NCBI GenBank assembly: GCA_001543005.1
Contig: LFLB01000022.1
Location: forward strand, 124,001 to 188,000
Length of the DNA: 64,000 nt
Source: Candidatus Spongiihabitans thiooxidans
GTDB taxonomy: Bacteria; Pseudomonadota; Gammaproteobacteria; Arenicellales; Poriferihabitantaceae
Reading direction: 5' to 3'
The position numbers were made by a program, and so were the translations under genes. Shown piece by piece: positions 1 through 8,752 of the stretch. Below the pieces are notes generated by a model, which had not been told where the DNA came from, searched no databases, and saw nothing but the letters and a program-made list of their open reading frames with translations. Within the stretch, counting starts at the first letter, position 1. Every line of letters begins with the position of its first letter.

Positions 1-61
1 ACTCAGTATTTAATCAGTGTGACAAGATGACGGGCGTAATTGTCGTGGACTGGAAAGAAGA

Positions 62-502
62 CTATTGAATGATTGCCTTTGTCGTCTCATTACCTGCTGA
101 TAACCAGCCTGAAATGCCATTTTTGACATAATAAACCTGTTCAAATTTTAGTTTATCAGTTAAAAATTTAGAGGTATGTCTGGCACGCACATCGGTGTGA
201 CAAATTAAAATAATCGCTTGTTTCTTATCAAATTGAGCCAATTTTTCTAATGATTCTGGTATTGTTTGACCGCGATGATCAAAAACGGTTATTAGTTGAC
301 TGTTTGGTATAACACCTGTATATCGCCATTCTTCTGGGCGGCGAATGTCTACTAAAGCGGTTTTTTGAGATAACAGTTGCTTTAATTTTTGATGCTCTAT
401 ACCTTGATAAGCGGTATTCCCAAATAAATCAGAAAAAGAAAAGGCAGAGAGTAGCAAAATAGATACTAATACTAGCGTTGTTAAGCCAATATTTTTTATC
501 AT
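62..502 (-). CDS. Rhodanese-like single-domain protein, exported or membrane-anchored
   Basis: A 146-residue protein with an N-terminal hydrophobic segment (about residues 4-25) followed by one rhodanese domain. The domain shows the VDIRRPEEW strand and the active-site loop CHTDVRA with the candidate catalytic cysteine near residue 101. Family members transfer sulfane sulfur to thiols or cyanide; here the N-terminus implies action in the periplasm or at the membrane. The reading frame extends 44 codons further upstream, but the internal ATG at 502 is preceded by AGGAGG with six-base spacing, so I chose it. The physiological substrate cannot be inferred. The gene sits alone, divergent from the sugar dehydrogenase, in DNA visibly richer in A+T than the region after 2 kb. 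Confidence 0.82.
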   Translation of the reverse strand: MIKNIGLTTLVLVSILLLSAFSFSDLFGNTAYQGIEHQKLKQLLSQKTALVDIRRPEEWRYTGVIPNSQLITVFDHRGQTIPESLEKLAQFDKKQAIILICHTDVRARHTSKFLTDKLKFEQVYYVKNGISGWLSAGNETTKAIIQ

Positions 503-774
503 ATGTTGCCTCCTGAATGAATAATAACCACTCATTAAATTGAAAAAAACAGTTTCATCGCTTCGCCCATCTTCGTCACTTTTAAAAACCCCGATAAACT
601 TTATCAAGTAAAACCAGGCACTTAAAAAATACAAATTCTAACTATGGTACTACACTTTGTTGTTTTGTATCACTTTTCCAGCGTACAGACTAACCGGTAT
701 ATTAAGCTGGCTTAACAAGGATAATTCATAAGTCTAGGGTCTGGTGTCTCTAAGACGAAATATAAATCAAAACT

Positions 775-1866
775 ATGGCACCCATTAAAAAAACCACAAA
801 CCGCACTCTTTTTATAATTTTTTTACTAAGCGCCCTGGTTTCTTTACAGTCTCCAGGGGCAGAAGTACAGGTCAAGCCTGAGATACTCATTAACAATCTT
901 AATCACCCATGGTCTGTAGTGTTTTTAGATGATAAGCAATTATTGATTAGTGAAAGAAATGGCGATTTATTATTGTTTGATGAGGGCAAAAAAATAATTT
1001 TAGATTTACCTATTGTAGATATTTACGCAACAGGGCAAGGTGGATTACTGGACCTGGCATTGCCACCAAACCATAAAAAAACGGGCTGGATTTATTTAAG
1101 TTACAGTCAAACCAACGATGACTTTCGTTCAACCACTGCATTAACACGATTTCAATTAAAAAATAACCAGATAACTAATTGGCAACTACTTTATGTCGCC
1201 AAACCTTATAGTGGAAACAGTCAGCATTTTGGCGGTCGCATTGCATTTGATAAACTGGGCTTCGTTTATTTATCAGTAGGTGATAGGGGTAATCGCCACT
1301 TTGCACAGAAAACCACTAATGATATTGGCAAAATATTAAGGCTTAATTTAGATGGGAGCATACCAAGTAATAATCCTTTTAATAATGCAATTTATAGTTA
1401 TGGTCATAGAAACCCTCAAGGGCTTATTTATCTTGATAATCATCTTATTGCACACGAACACGGTCCCAGAGGCGGTGATGAGTTAAATATTGTTCAAAAG
1501 GGTGTTAATTATGGCTGGCCAGTAATTAGCTATGGCAAGGAATACATCAGTGGCAGACAGGTTGGTATCGGCACACACAAAGAGAGTATGGCACAACCAA
1601 AATATTATTGGACACCTTCGATCGCCCCATCTGGATTAGCAGGGTTGAGGAAAAATGAGAAAATAATACTCTTTGTTGGTTCATTAAAATTTAAAGAATT
1701 GGTGCAACTAACTTTAAAAAAACAACAAGTATTAAATGAAAGAAAACTTTTTAACAATCGTTTTGGTCGTATTCGCGATGTCAAGATATATAAAAACTAT
1801 TTATACTTACTCACAGATAGCAGTAATGGACAACTCATTAAAATATCTCTAGGAGCACTGCTATAA
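775..1866 (+). CDS. PQQ-dependent sugar dehydrogenase family protein (GSDH/YliI-like)
   Basis: A 363-residue predicted periplasmic beta-propeller enzyme. Residues 1-29 form a signal peptide ending near QSPGA. Family motifs follow in order: LNHPWSVVFL, GGLLDLALPP, HFGGRIAFD, YGHRNPQGL (about 207-215), HEHGPRGGDE and GVNYGWPVISYG. These match the soluble aldose dehydrogenase family, which oxidises aldose sugars with PQQ and calcium. No PQQ synthesis genes are in the window, so cofactor supply is unknown. The length is normal for the family. Upstream is a divergent rhodanese; downstream is the glycan cluster after a 120-base gap. The A+T-rich codon use resembles the rhodanese gene rather than the downstream genes, which may indicate separate ancestry. 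Confidence 0.85.
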   Translation: MAPIKKTTNRTLFIIFLLSALVSLQSPGAEVQVKPEILINNLNHPWSVVFLDDKQLLISERNGDLLLFDEGKKIILDLPIVDIYATGQGGLLDLALPPNHKKTGWIYLSYSQTNDDFRSTTALTRFQLKNNQITNWQLLYVAKPYSGNSQHFGGRIAFDKLGFVYLSVGDRGNRHFAQKTTNDIGKILRLNLDGSIPSNNPFNNAIYSYGHRNPQGLIYLDNHLIAHEHGPRGGDELNIVQKGVNYGWPVISYGKEYISGRQVGIGTHKESMAQPKYYWTPSIAPSGLAGLRKNEKIILFVGSLKFKELVQLTLKKQQVLNERKLFNNRFGRIRDVKIYKNYLYLLTDSSNGQLIKISLGALL

Positions 1867-1989
1867 ACCCCAATATACACACCACTGAGAAATTCGGTAA
1901 ATTCGAGAAGACAAGAAAATAGCACTAAACAATTGGTGTCGTCCAAGATGCTTTAAGGAAAATATTATGGCGATAAGTTATCATAAACT

Positions 1990-3246
1990 ATGAAAAAAAT
2001 TGCCTGTATTTTGAAGGGTTATCCTCGCCTTTCTGAGACATTTATCGCACAGGAAATCCATGCGCTGGAAAACGCCGGTGTTGATATTGTTATCTATTCG
2101 TTACGGCATCCTACCGATGCTGAGGTGCATCCGATTCATAAAGAAATTAGAGCGAAAGTTCATTATTTGCCTGAATATCTTTCTCGGCATCCAATACGGG
2201 TGATGAGTGCATTTATTTGTGCATTGTTTGACCGAAGATTTTACAAAGTTGTTGGTTTATTCCTTAAAGACCTGGCAAGAGATTTCAGTCCAAACCGCGT
2301 GCGTCGCTTCGGCCAGGCTTTAGTGCTGGCCAAAGAAATCGACCCTGATCGTGAATGGCTGTATGTGCATTTTTTGCATACGCCGGCATCGGTTGCACGC
2401 TATGCCAGCCATCTGACCGATATGCCGTGGAGTTGTTCGGCCCATGCAAAAGATATATGGACTTCACCGCAATGGGAGATCAAGGAGAAATTGTCCGAAC
2501 TGCAGTGGTTAGTAACCTGCACTAAATCCAACGCTGATTATTTACGGGGCCTAATCAATCCAACGAAGAGCAATCCATCTGAAAGGCCAGGCGAAAAGGT
2601 TTGTTTGCTTTACCACGGCCTGGATTTAAGCCGTTTCCCCGCACCAAAACGTCATAGCAACGCAAACGCCGATGATAGAAATAATGTTGATAAAAATAAT
2701 ATTGTGCGACTCATTTCTGTGGGTCGGGCGGTAAATAAAAAGGGCTATGATGTGTTGCTCAAGGCCCTGAGTGAGCTGCCCGAAACACTGTGCTGGAATT
2801 TTATACATATCGGCGGAGGACCGTTACTGGAGCGACTCAAACAGCAAGCGGCAGCACTGGAAATTGAGCATAAAATAAATTGGCTTGGCGCAAAGCGTTT
2901 TGAACAGGTACTTGTTCAATATCAGCAAGCTGATGTTTTCATATTAGCCTCACGGATTGACTCTGATGGAGATAGAGACGGCTTGCCGAATGTTTTAATG
3001 GAAGCCATGTCCCAGGCGTTGCCCTGTATCGGAACAAATATATCCGGGATTCCAGAAATAATTGAAGATCAAGTCAATGGAATTTTAGTGCCACCCGAAG
3101 ATACAAGCGCTCTGGCACAGGCAATAATCCGTTTGATTCAATCACCCGAACTGCGTATAAAACTTGGGAAACAAGGTCGTCAAACAGTGCGAAACACTTT
3201 CTCACTGGATGCAAATATCGGGCGCTTGGTAGAGCGGTTTAAATAG
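1990..3246 (+). CDS. GT4-family glycosyltransferase (WcaL/AmsK-like)
   Basis: A 418-residue GT-B fold retaining glycosyltransferase. The N-terminal GYPRLSETFI (residues 9-18) is characteristic of colanic acid and amylovoran glycosyltransferases of the WcaL/AmsK type. The C-terminal half carries the nucleotide-sugar loop VGRAVNKKGYDVLL and the acidic E-x7-E region in DGLPNVLMEAM (about residues 329-339). It should transfer a sugar from a nucleotide donor to a lipid-linked or soluble glycan in the cytoplasm; donor and acceptor are unknown. It is followed after 26 bases by a second GT4 gene and then a phosphatase, suggesting one transcription unit. No flippase, polymerase or export gene is nearby. 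Confidence 0.85.
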   Translation: MKKIACILKGYPRLSETFIAQEIHALENAGVDIVIYSLRHPTDAEVHPIHKEIRAKVHYLPEYLSRHPIRVMSAFICALFDRRFYKVVGLFLKDLARDFSPNRVRRFGQALVLAKEIDPDREWLYVHFLHTPASVARYASHLTDMPWSCSAHAKDIWTSPQWEIKEKLSELQWLVTCTKSNADYLRGLINPTKSNPSERPGEKVCLLYHGLDLSRFPAPKRHSNANADDRNNVDKNNIVRLISVGRAVNKKGYDVLLKALSELPETLCWNFIHIGGGPLLERLKQQAAALEIEHKINWLGAKRFEQVLVQYQQADVFILASRIDSDGDRDGLPNVLMEAMSQALPCIGTNISGIPEIIEDQVNGILVPPEDTSALAQAIIRLIQSPELRIKLGKQGRQTVRNTFSLDANIGRLVERFK

Positions 3247-3272
3247 GGCCCCTATAAAATGCAAGTGCAGAA

Positions 3273-4457
3273 ATGAAGATTGGTTTCTACGCGCCGTTAA
3301 AATCCCCGAATCACCCGGTGCCGTCTGGCGACAGAGCAATGGCCAGGTTGTTAATCAAGGCATTAACAGCATGTGGGCACGAAGTCGAGATTCTATCTGA
3401 GTTAAGAAGCTGGGAAGGTACAGGCTCGCAACGGGCGCAAGGAAAAATAATCGCATTGGCTCAAAAGGAAGTTGAGCGATTAACGAATTATTATCAAACA
3501 AATCAACCTCCAGAGCTGATATTCGTCTACCATGTCTATCATAAAGCACCGGACTGGATTGGCATCGAGTTAGCCAATAAATTGCATGTTCCCTACCTGA
3601 TCGTCGAAGCTTCGTTTGCACCGAAACAAATTCATGGCCGCTGGCACATCGGCCACCAGCAAACCTTAAAATGCATCCGAACAGCCCAAATCATTATCGC
3701 CTTAAATCCGATTGATGTTGAATGTATTAAGCCACTGTTAAAATCTTCACAGTCAATCGAATTGCTCAGCCCTTTTCTGGGTGAATTTCCATCACCACTG
3801 GATAATGTCTCCGCGCTAACAAAGCCCGCACTAAGAAAACCCGCGTTAAGAAAACAACTGGCCGAGCGTCACAATCTTGATTTGAATAAGGTTTGGTTGA
3901 TCACGGTCGCGATGATGCGTGCGGGAGACAAATCCACTTCATATAAACAACTGGCTGAAACATTGAGCCAAATTGATATGGACTTGTGGCAATGGGTTGC
4001 CATCGGTGATGGCGGAAATTTTAATCAGATACAACGCTTTTTCCGGCCGCTCGCCGCAAACTGTTTTTTTACCGGTAAACTTGGTGCCGAATCTATTCAT
4101 CAATGGCTTTCAATCGGTGATATTTTTACCTGGCCGGCGGTCAATGAAGCATATGGCTTGGCATTGCTGGAAGCCCTCGCCGCAGGATTGCCGGCAGTGG
4201 TGCAGAATTACGGTGGGGTTTCGAGTATTGTCGAACATAACAGAACGGGTTATGTCGCCAACCCGGACAATCGGGGTGAGTTTACCCGGTTTTTGGAAAA
4301 ATTAATTGGCGATGAAAAGCGACGTAAAAATATGTCTACCGAGGCCATAAAGAAATTTATATCCGAGCACAGTTATAATACGGCTGTGAGTAATATCAAT
4401 GCCATTTGTAATAATGCTGGGCGCAACCAGGCCGGCCGTAACGGCGTCGCCGCTTGA
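3273..4457 (+). CDS. GT4-family glycosyltransferase
   Basis: A 394-residue protein with the two-domain GT-B layout. The N-terminus MKIGFYAPLKSPNHPVPSGD has the glycine-poor loop common in GT4 enzymes acting on lipid or glycan acceptors. The C-terminal donor domain contains FTWPAVNEAYGLALLEALAAG near residues 285-305, the E-x7-E motif of family 4. An in-frame 15-base near-duplication encodes KPALRKPALRK near residues 188-198 and looks like slippage. The gene lies between another GT4 gene and a histidine phosphatase, with a seven-base gap to the latter, so the three are probably cotranscribed. Sugar specificity cannot be read from the sequence. Confidence 0.83.
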   Translation: MKIGFYAPLKSPNHPVPSGDRAMARLLIKALTACGHEVEILSELRSWEGTGSQRAQGKIIALAQKEVERLTNYYQTNQPPELIFVYHVYHKAPDWIGIELANKLHVPYLIVEASFAPKQIHGRWHIGHQQTLKCIRTAQIIIALNPIDVECIKPLLKSSQSIELLSPFLGEFPSPLDNVSALTKPALRKPALRKQLAERHNLDLNKVWLITVAMMRAGDKSTSYKQLAETLSQIDMDLWQWVAIGDGGNFNQIQRFFRPLAANCFFTGKLGAESIHQWLSIGDIFTWPAVNEAYGLALLEALAAGLPAVVQNYGGVSSIVEHNRTGYVANPDNRGEFTRFLEKLIGDEKRRKNMSTEAIKKFISEHSYNTAVSNINAICNNAGRNQAGRNGVAA

Positions 4458-4464
4458 TTGAATA

Positions 4465-5034
4465 ATGCAAATCCTGTTTTTACGTCATGGCATAACCGAG
4501 TGGAATATCCAGAAAAAACTTCAGGGCCGAACAGATATTGCGCTTGCCGATATTGGAAAATCGCAGGTTCTAAGTTGGAATATACCGGCCGATATCACGC
4601 AGTGGCATGTCAGCCCGTTAATACGCGCCCGCCAAACCGCCGAATTGCTTGGGTTAAAAGACTACCTGGAGTGTCCTGATCTGATAGAAATGGACTGGGG
4701 AGACTGGGAGGGCAAATCACTCAACGATTTACGAAAAATAAACGCCTCAGCGATGATGGAAAATGAAGCCAAAGGACTGGACCTGCGGCCGCCTGGCGGG
4801 GAATCGCCTCGGCAAGTTGGTCAGCGCGTTCACCGATGGATGATCGCATTACCCGAACAGGATTATATTGGCGCTATCACCCATAAAGGCGTTATACGGG
4901 CAGTGTTAAGCCTAGCTACTGACTGGAATATGAAAACCAAACACAGCGTGACAATTTGCCATAACACAGGCTATCTGTTTAGCTGGGCGGCAGGAAAACT
5001 GGAATTTAAAAAAGAAATAGTGCTATGCCGTTAA
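4465..5034 (+). CDS. Histidine phosphatase family protein (phosphoglycerate mutase-like)
   Basis: A 189-residue member of the branch-1 histidine phosphatase superfamily. The catalytic RHG motif is at residues 7-9 (FLRHGITEWN); the second half provides SPLIRARQTAELL, the acidic EMDWGDWEG and a distal THKG histidine near residue 139. Such enzymes form a phosphohistidine and remove phosphate from sugar phosphates, nucleotides or cobamide precursors. Its position seven bases after two glycosyltransferase genes suggests a sugar-phosphate or glycan-precursor substrate, but that is inference. Its 3' end overlaps by four bases the end of the convergent glycosyltransferase gene. Confidence 0.85.
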   Translation: MQILFLRHGITEWNIQKKLQGRTDIALADIGKSQVLSWNIPADITQWHVSPLIRARQTAELLGLKDYLECPDLIEMDWGDWEGKSLNDLRKINASAMMENEAKGLDLRPPGGESPRQVGQRVHRWMIALPEQDYIGAITHKGVIRAVLSLATDWNMKTKHSVTICHNTGYLFSWAAGKLEFKKEIVLCR

Positions 5035-6248
5035 TAACGCCGAAGGATATGATTTTTAACAAACGCCGCCATCCAACTGGCGCCATTAATATCGATCTGT
5101 GGCTTGATCGGTGGAAGCGGTGGGTTGTCAGAATTTTCGCAGTCAGCAATAGTGGTCAGAAGTGCCGATGCCGTCAGGTTTTTCTCTCTTAACAATTTTG
5201 CCATATTGTTTTTTTCGAACACGCGGGCGCGAATTAATTGTTCCTGCTCTGGCGCCTGTTCCGAGTGCCCTTCAAATGGAATGATAACCGCAGGGGTGTG
5301 TGTAACCAGTATGTCCATCATGGTGTTATAGCCGCCCTGAGACACGGAAACTGAGCATTGACAGAGTAAATCAATAAAATCATTTCGATTCCGTTCAATT
5401 TTTAAATTATCCGATTGTCGTGCCTGAATTTCACGAAAATCCACTTCAGACAAATTATTTCCAACCAATATATGCCAATCATATCTCTGGCCTGGAGCGA
5501 GTTTTGACGCGCTAGTCACTGTTTGATATAACTTTTGCCCAACCGCGCCGCCGCCAGCGGAGACCAGAATACTTTTTATATTGCCAGCTTTATTTATTGT
5601 GCCGGTATTTATTGCGCCGCTCAACGGCTTGGTAACGTAACCGGTATAAACCAACTTGTCCTTAAAACTCCCGGCTGCGGGAAACGTTCGATCAAATTCG
5701 ATAAAACTTTTGTCGCCATGGACAAAAATATAATCAAAATACCGCTCCAGCAAATCGAGAATTTCCTGTATGCGCTTCTGCCCGGATTTTGGTTGAATAA
5801 CATCCCTGATAGAACAGGCAACAATCGGTTGAGCGGATTTCTTCTGTTTTATTGCTGGTTGTTTTATCGCTTGTAACAATGGCAGTAATTCAAATCGCAT
5901 TTGCCGTCGACCAAATGGATAGGTTTCTATCAATACCAAATCGGGCATCACATCATTCAATACCTGAAGCAACAGGTCGGTTCGAGATCGCTTAAAATCA
6001 TCAGTTATGGGGTTATCGCATTCATCAAACAAATCGGTAAATGCTGAATCCGTTTTTATAGCGGGTAATTGAATAACAGCTGCCGTGCCAAAATCTATTG
6101 ATTCTGCAACGCCTCCACTAACAACCGTTACCCCAAAGCCGCTGTCTGCCAGTGCTCTGGTTATCAAGGCGGTGCGATGCAAATGTCCTGTACCCAGTAA
6201 ATGCTGGACGTACACTAATATATTTTTTGGCAATATCTTTTTCGGCAC
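5031..6248 (-). CDS. MurG-like GT-B glycosyltransferase
   Basis: A 405-residue protein beginning ILVYVQHLLGTGHLHRTALI; the G-x-GH-x-R loop near residues 19-25 is typical of MurG and GT28-type enzymes. The C-terminal donor site shows VSQGGYNTMMDIL followed by PAVIIPFEGHSEQAPEQEQ, which resembles the UDP-GlcNAc-binding face of MurG. The start used is GTG; no stronger alternative is visible. It is a paralogue of the next gene upstream on the same strand, and the two are separated by 28 bases containing three copies of a short tandem repeat. It probably acts with the facing GT4 cluster on an extracellular glycan; the acceptor is unknown. Confidence 0.8.
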   Translation of the reverse strand: MPKKILPKNILVYVQHLLGTGHLHRTALITRALADSGFGVTVVSGGVAESIDFGTAAVIQLPAIKTDSAFTDLFDECDNPITDDFKRSRTDLLLQVLNDVMPDLVLIETYPFGRRQMRFELLPLLQAIKQPAIKQKKSAQPIVACSIRDVIQPKSGQKRIQEILDLLERYFDYIFVHGDKSFIEFDRTFPAAGSFKDKLVYTGYVTKPLSGAINTGTINKAGNIKSILVSAGGGAVGQKLYQTVTSASKLAPGQRYDWHILVGNNLSEVDFREIQARQSDNLKIERNRNDFIDLLCQCSVSVSQGGYNTMMDILVTHTPAVIIPFEGHSEQAPEQEQLIRARVFEKNNMAKLLREKNLTASALLTTIADCENSDNPPLPPIKPQIDINGASWMAAFVKNHILRRY

Positions 6249-6258
6249 GTTTGGCTGG

Positions 6259-6297
6259 CCTGCTTAATCGACCTGCTTAATCAGCCTGCTTAATCAG
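6259..6297. repeat. Threefold tandem repeat of about 13 bp between two glycosyltransferase genes
   Basis: Three consecutive copies of CCTGCTTAATC with one or two linking bases cover the start of one glycosyltransferase gene and the end of the next. On the minus strand each unit carries a stop-containing GATTAAGCAGG, so the last codons and the stop of the upstream gene lie in the array. It resembles other short slippage duplications in this window. Confidence 0.8.
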
Positions 6298-7503
6298 CTC
6301 GGCCACTCTCTGATTGACGTTCTCCAATCCATTTAATAATTCCCCTGCCCCAAAGCTTGAAGGCAGCGGTTGATCGGGCAAAGATTTCAATGCATCAATC
6401 ATTAATTGTGTATTCTCAGATTCTCCGCACTTTAACATCGAAATCAGACCTTGATTAGAAGCATGATCAGCGCGAATGCGTTGCTCCATTCTCGGCGTTT
6501 CCCTGGGCACCAGAATCGCTCTTTTATCAAAAGACAGAATTTCACAAAATGTGTTATAGCCGCCCATGGCGACAACGCCAATCGCATTGGACATCAGTAT
6601 TTCGATAGAACTGTCAAAAGTTTTTACCTGCAACTGAGGAATTTTCCTGATTCGCGCTCTAAACCCACGCTGTGCCAATTTAGACATAAACGGGCCGAGA
6701 ATAATGAGTCCTGACAGCAATTCATTTTCGCCAGGCTTATTTGCCTCGGCTTCATTTTTTCTGTCCTTTTCATAGGCTCGAATTACCCAGTCAACCATCA
6801 ATTCCCCATCGCCGCCGCCGCCGGTCGTGATCAACAAATACGGCTTGCTTTGATAGTCTCCGGATAAATAGCCATTTTCAGGTAGTTGCCGCCGCAGGTA
6901 GCCCAAATAACGCATTTTCTTTCGAGTGGATTCAGGCAACTCGATGCCCTGGATGGGATTAACGATGGACTTGCTACCGTAAACCCAAATCTCGTCATAC
7001 AGCTTGTCTAACGCGGGTACCACTTGTTTTCTGTCCCATTCAGCCTGCAATGCTTCCGCGTCATCCATGATATCGCGTAACCCCAGCACATTGGTGGTGC
7101 CACGCAGTTTCATTAGTTTTAGCGTTTGCGCGACCTCGCCGCGCAATCCTAACGGCTCTTTATCGACCAGAAAGATATCAGGTGAATAAATCTCGGCGGT
7201 GTGTTGAATTATTGAAGCTCTTATCGCCAGCGTTTGATTGATCTCAACATGCAGCCCCAAAGAGGTGTAATCGCCATTTCGCAGTTTCACAACACCGGGT
7301 ATGCAGATAAAATCAACCCTGGCTTTGAAATCGAATTGGCCGATGATCGGCGAACCCGAAAGAATCAATACCGAGATGCCTTTATAAGCATCAACCAGCG
7401 AATGTGCAATCGCTCGGCATCGTCTTAAATGCCCCAACCCAAAACTGTCATGGCTGTACATCAGAATCTTGGCGTTCTGTAGCCTGTCCAATTGTTGTGC
7501 CAT
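6277..7503 (-). CDS. MurG-like GT-B glycosyltransferase, paralogue of the adjacent gene
   Basis: A 408-residue protein with the N-terminal loop MYSHDSFGLGHLRRCRAIAH (residues 15-34), comparable to GTGHLHR in its neighbour. The donor-binding end has AMGGYNTFCEIL followed by RAILVPRETPRMEQRIRA. Both motifs align with the neighbouring gene, so the pair arose by duplication or acts as sequential transferases. The middle holds ITTGGGGDGELMV, a glycine-rich turn at the domain interface. It is the first gene of a two-gene minus-strand unit. The reaction is inferred to be sugar transfer from a nucleotide donor; specificity is unknown. Confidence 0.8.
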   Translation of the reverse strand: MAQQLDRLQNAKILMYSHDSFGLGHLRRCRAIAHSLVDAYKGISVLILSGSPIIGQFDFKARVDFICIPGVVKLRNGDYTSLGLHVEINQTLAIRASIIQHTAEIYSPDIFLVDKEPLGLRGEVAQTLKLMKLRGTTNVLGLRDIMDDAEALQAEWDRKQVVPALDKLYDEIWVYGSKSIVNPIQGIELPESTRKKMRYLGYLRRQLPENGYLSGDYQSKPYLLITTGGGGDGELMVDWVIRAYEKDRKNEAEANKPGENELLSGLIILGPFMSKLAQRGFRARIRKIPQLQVKTFDSSIEILMSNAIGVVAMGGYNTFCEILSFDKRAILVPRETPRMEQRIRADHASNQGLISMLKCGESENTQLMIDALKSLPDQPLPSSFGAGELLNGLENVNQRVAELIKQAD

Positions 7504-7676
7504 AAGTCAAATTCAAGTCAAATTATTTGTTCAAAACATGATGGTAACTGATATATGCGCAATAAGACAGAATATTGAAAAGCCGGGCATTGGTTTACCG
7601 TTTTTGTGTACTATTGTGGACAAGGTTAATCTAAATAGTTAGTATTCAACCGAATTACACCTGTGGAGGATATCCG

Positions 7677-8636
7677 ATGAAATTAAAATACTGTTCAGCC
7701 GTAATCACCGCGGCGGTGCTGGGATTGGCAACCAATGCCCCGGCAGCAGTGCCCGAGTCCAACGACCCCATCAGACTGGCCATGAATGAATGGACCGGCC
7801 AGCATATTTCAACCCATGTCGCCGGCGAAATACTCAAACGAATGGGCTATAACGTCGAATATGTGACCGCGGGTTACTATCCGCAAATGCAGGCCATGGA
7901 AGACAACACCATCTCCGCCACCATGGAAATATGGAGCTCGAATATCGGCGAACATTACGACAATGCATTAGCATCCGGAAAGGTTGAGGAGATTGGCGAC
8001 CTCGGTCTTGAGTCGGTCGAATCCTGGTTCTTCAACAATGCAGCCAAGGAAAAATGTCCGGGTCTGCCGGATTACAAAGTCTTGAACGATTGCGTTGCAG
8101 CGTTTGCCAATGCGGAAACCTTTCCCAAGGGGCGCTTTGTCGATTATCCAGCGGATTGGGGAACAACCAATGTCGACCGCATCAAAGCCTGGGGGCTGGA
8201 TTACACTTCGGTGCCGGCCGGCAGTGAAGGTGCCCTAATCGCTGAGATGCAGGGTGCCGAAGCGCGCAATGAGCCGTTGCTGGTGATGTTTTGGTCGCCG
8301 CACTGGATTCATGCGGTGGTGGATTTAACCAACGTCAGCCTGCCTCCCTTTGAAGCTGGTTGCAATGACGACGCCTCAGTCGGGGTCAATCCAAACGCGA
8401 CCTGGGATTGCGACTGGGAGCGCGGCTACATCAAGAAAATGGCTTGGACCGGATTAGTAGATAAGTGGCCGGCAGCGCACAAGTTATTGTCCGCCTATAC
8501 CTTGAGAAATAAAGATCAAATTCCGATGATGAACGCCATCGATCAGGATGGCAAAAAATTGGAAGACGTTGTTTCCGCTTGGGTGGATGCCAATGAAGCA
8601 ACTTGGAAACCCTGGGTGGATGCGGCAATGCGATAA
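7677..8636 (+). CDS. proX: Glycine betaine ABC transporter substrate-binding protein (ProX/OpuAC family)
   Basis: A 319-residue periplasmic binding protein with a signal peptide ending near NAPAA (about residue 24). The mature start DPIRLAMNEWTGQHISTHVA and the tryptophan-rich sequence (EIWSSNIGEHY, MFWSPHWIHAV, WDCDWERGY) fit the OpuAC fold, in which aromatic side chains form a cage for the quaternary ammonium of betaine or a related compound. A good GGAGG lies 11 bases before the ATG. It ends in its own terminator. The matching ATPase and permease genes lie 5.4 kb downstream on the same strand, separated by a restriction-modification insertion, so the transporter locus appears split. Confidence 0.88.
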   Translation: MKLKYCSAVITAAVLGLATNAPAAVPESNDPIRLAMNEWTGQHISTHVAGEILKRMGYNVEYVTAGYYPQMQAMEDNTISATMEIWSSNIGEHYDNALASGKVEEIGDLGLESVESWFFNNAAKEKCPGLPDYKVLNDCVAAFANAETFPKGRFVDYPADWGTTNVDRIKAWGLDYTSVPAGSEGALIAEMQGAEARNEPLLVMFWSPHWIHAVVDLTNVSLPPFEAGCNDDASVGVNPNATWDCDWERGYIKKMAWTGLVDKWPAAHKLLSAYTLRNKDQIPMMNAIDQDGKKLEDVVSAWVDANEATWKPWVDAAMR

Positions 8637-8689
8637 AACTAGATGGCCCTTGATGGTGATATAAAAGTGGCCATATCGATATGATATAA

Positions 8690-8722
8690 AACGGCGGTAT
8701 CTAACGACATCGCCGTTTTTTT
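8690..8722 (+). terminator. Rho-independent terminator after proX
   Basis: The stem AACGGCG pairs with CGCCGTT across a loop of about 16 bases and is followed by a run of seven T. It lies about 55 bases after the stop of proX and would separate proX transcription from the restriction-modification genes. Confidence 0.65.
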
Positions 8723-8752
8723 GATCTTTTAGTTTATCGTGAATAAAAACCA

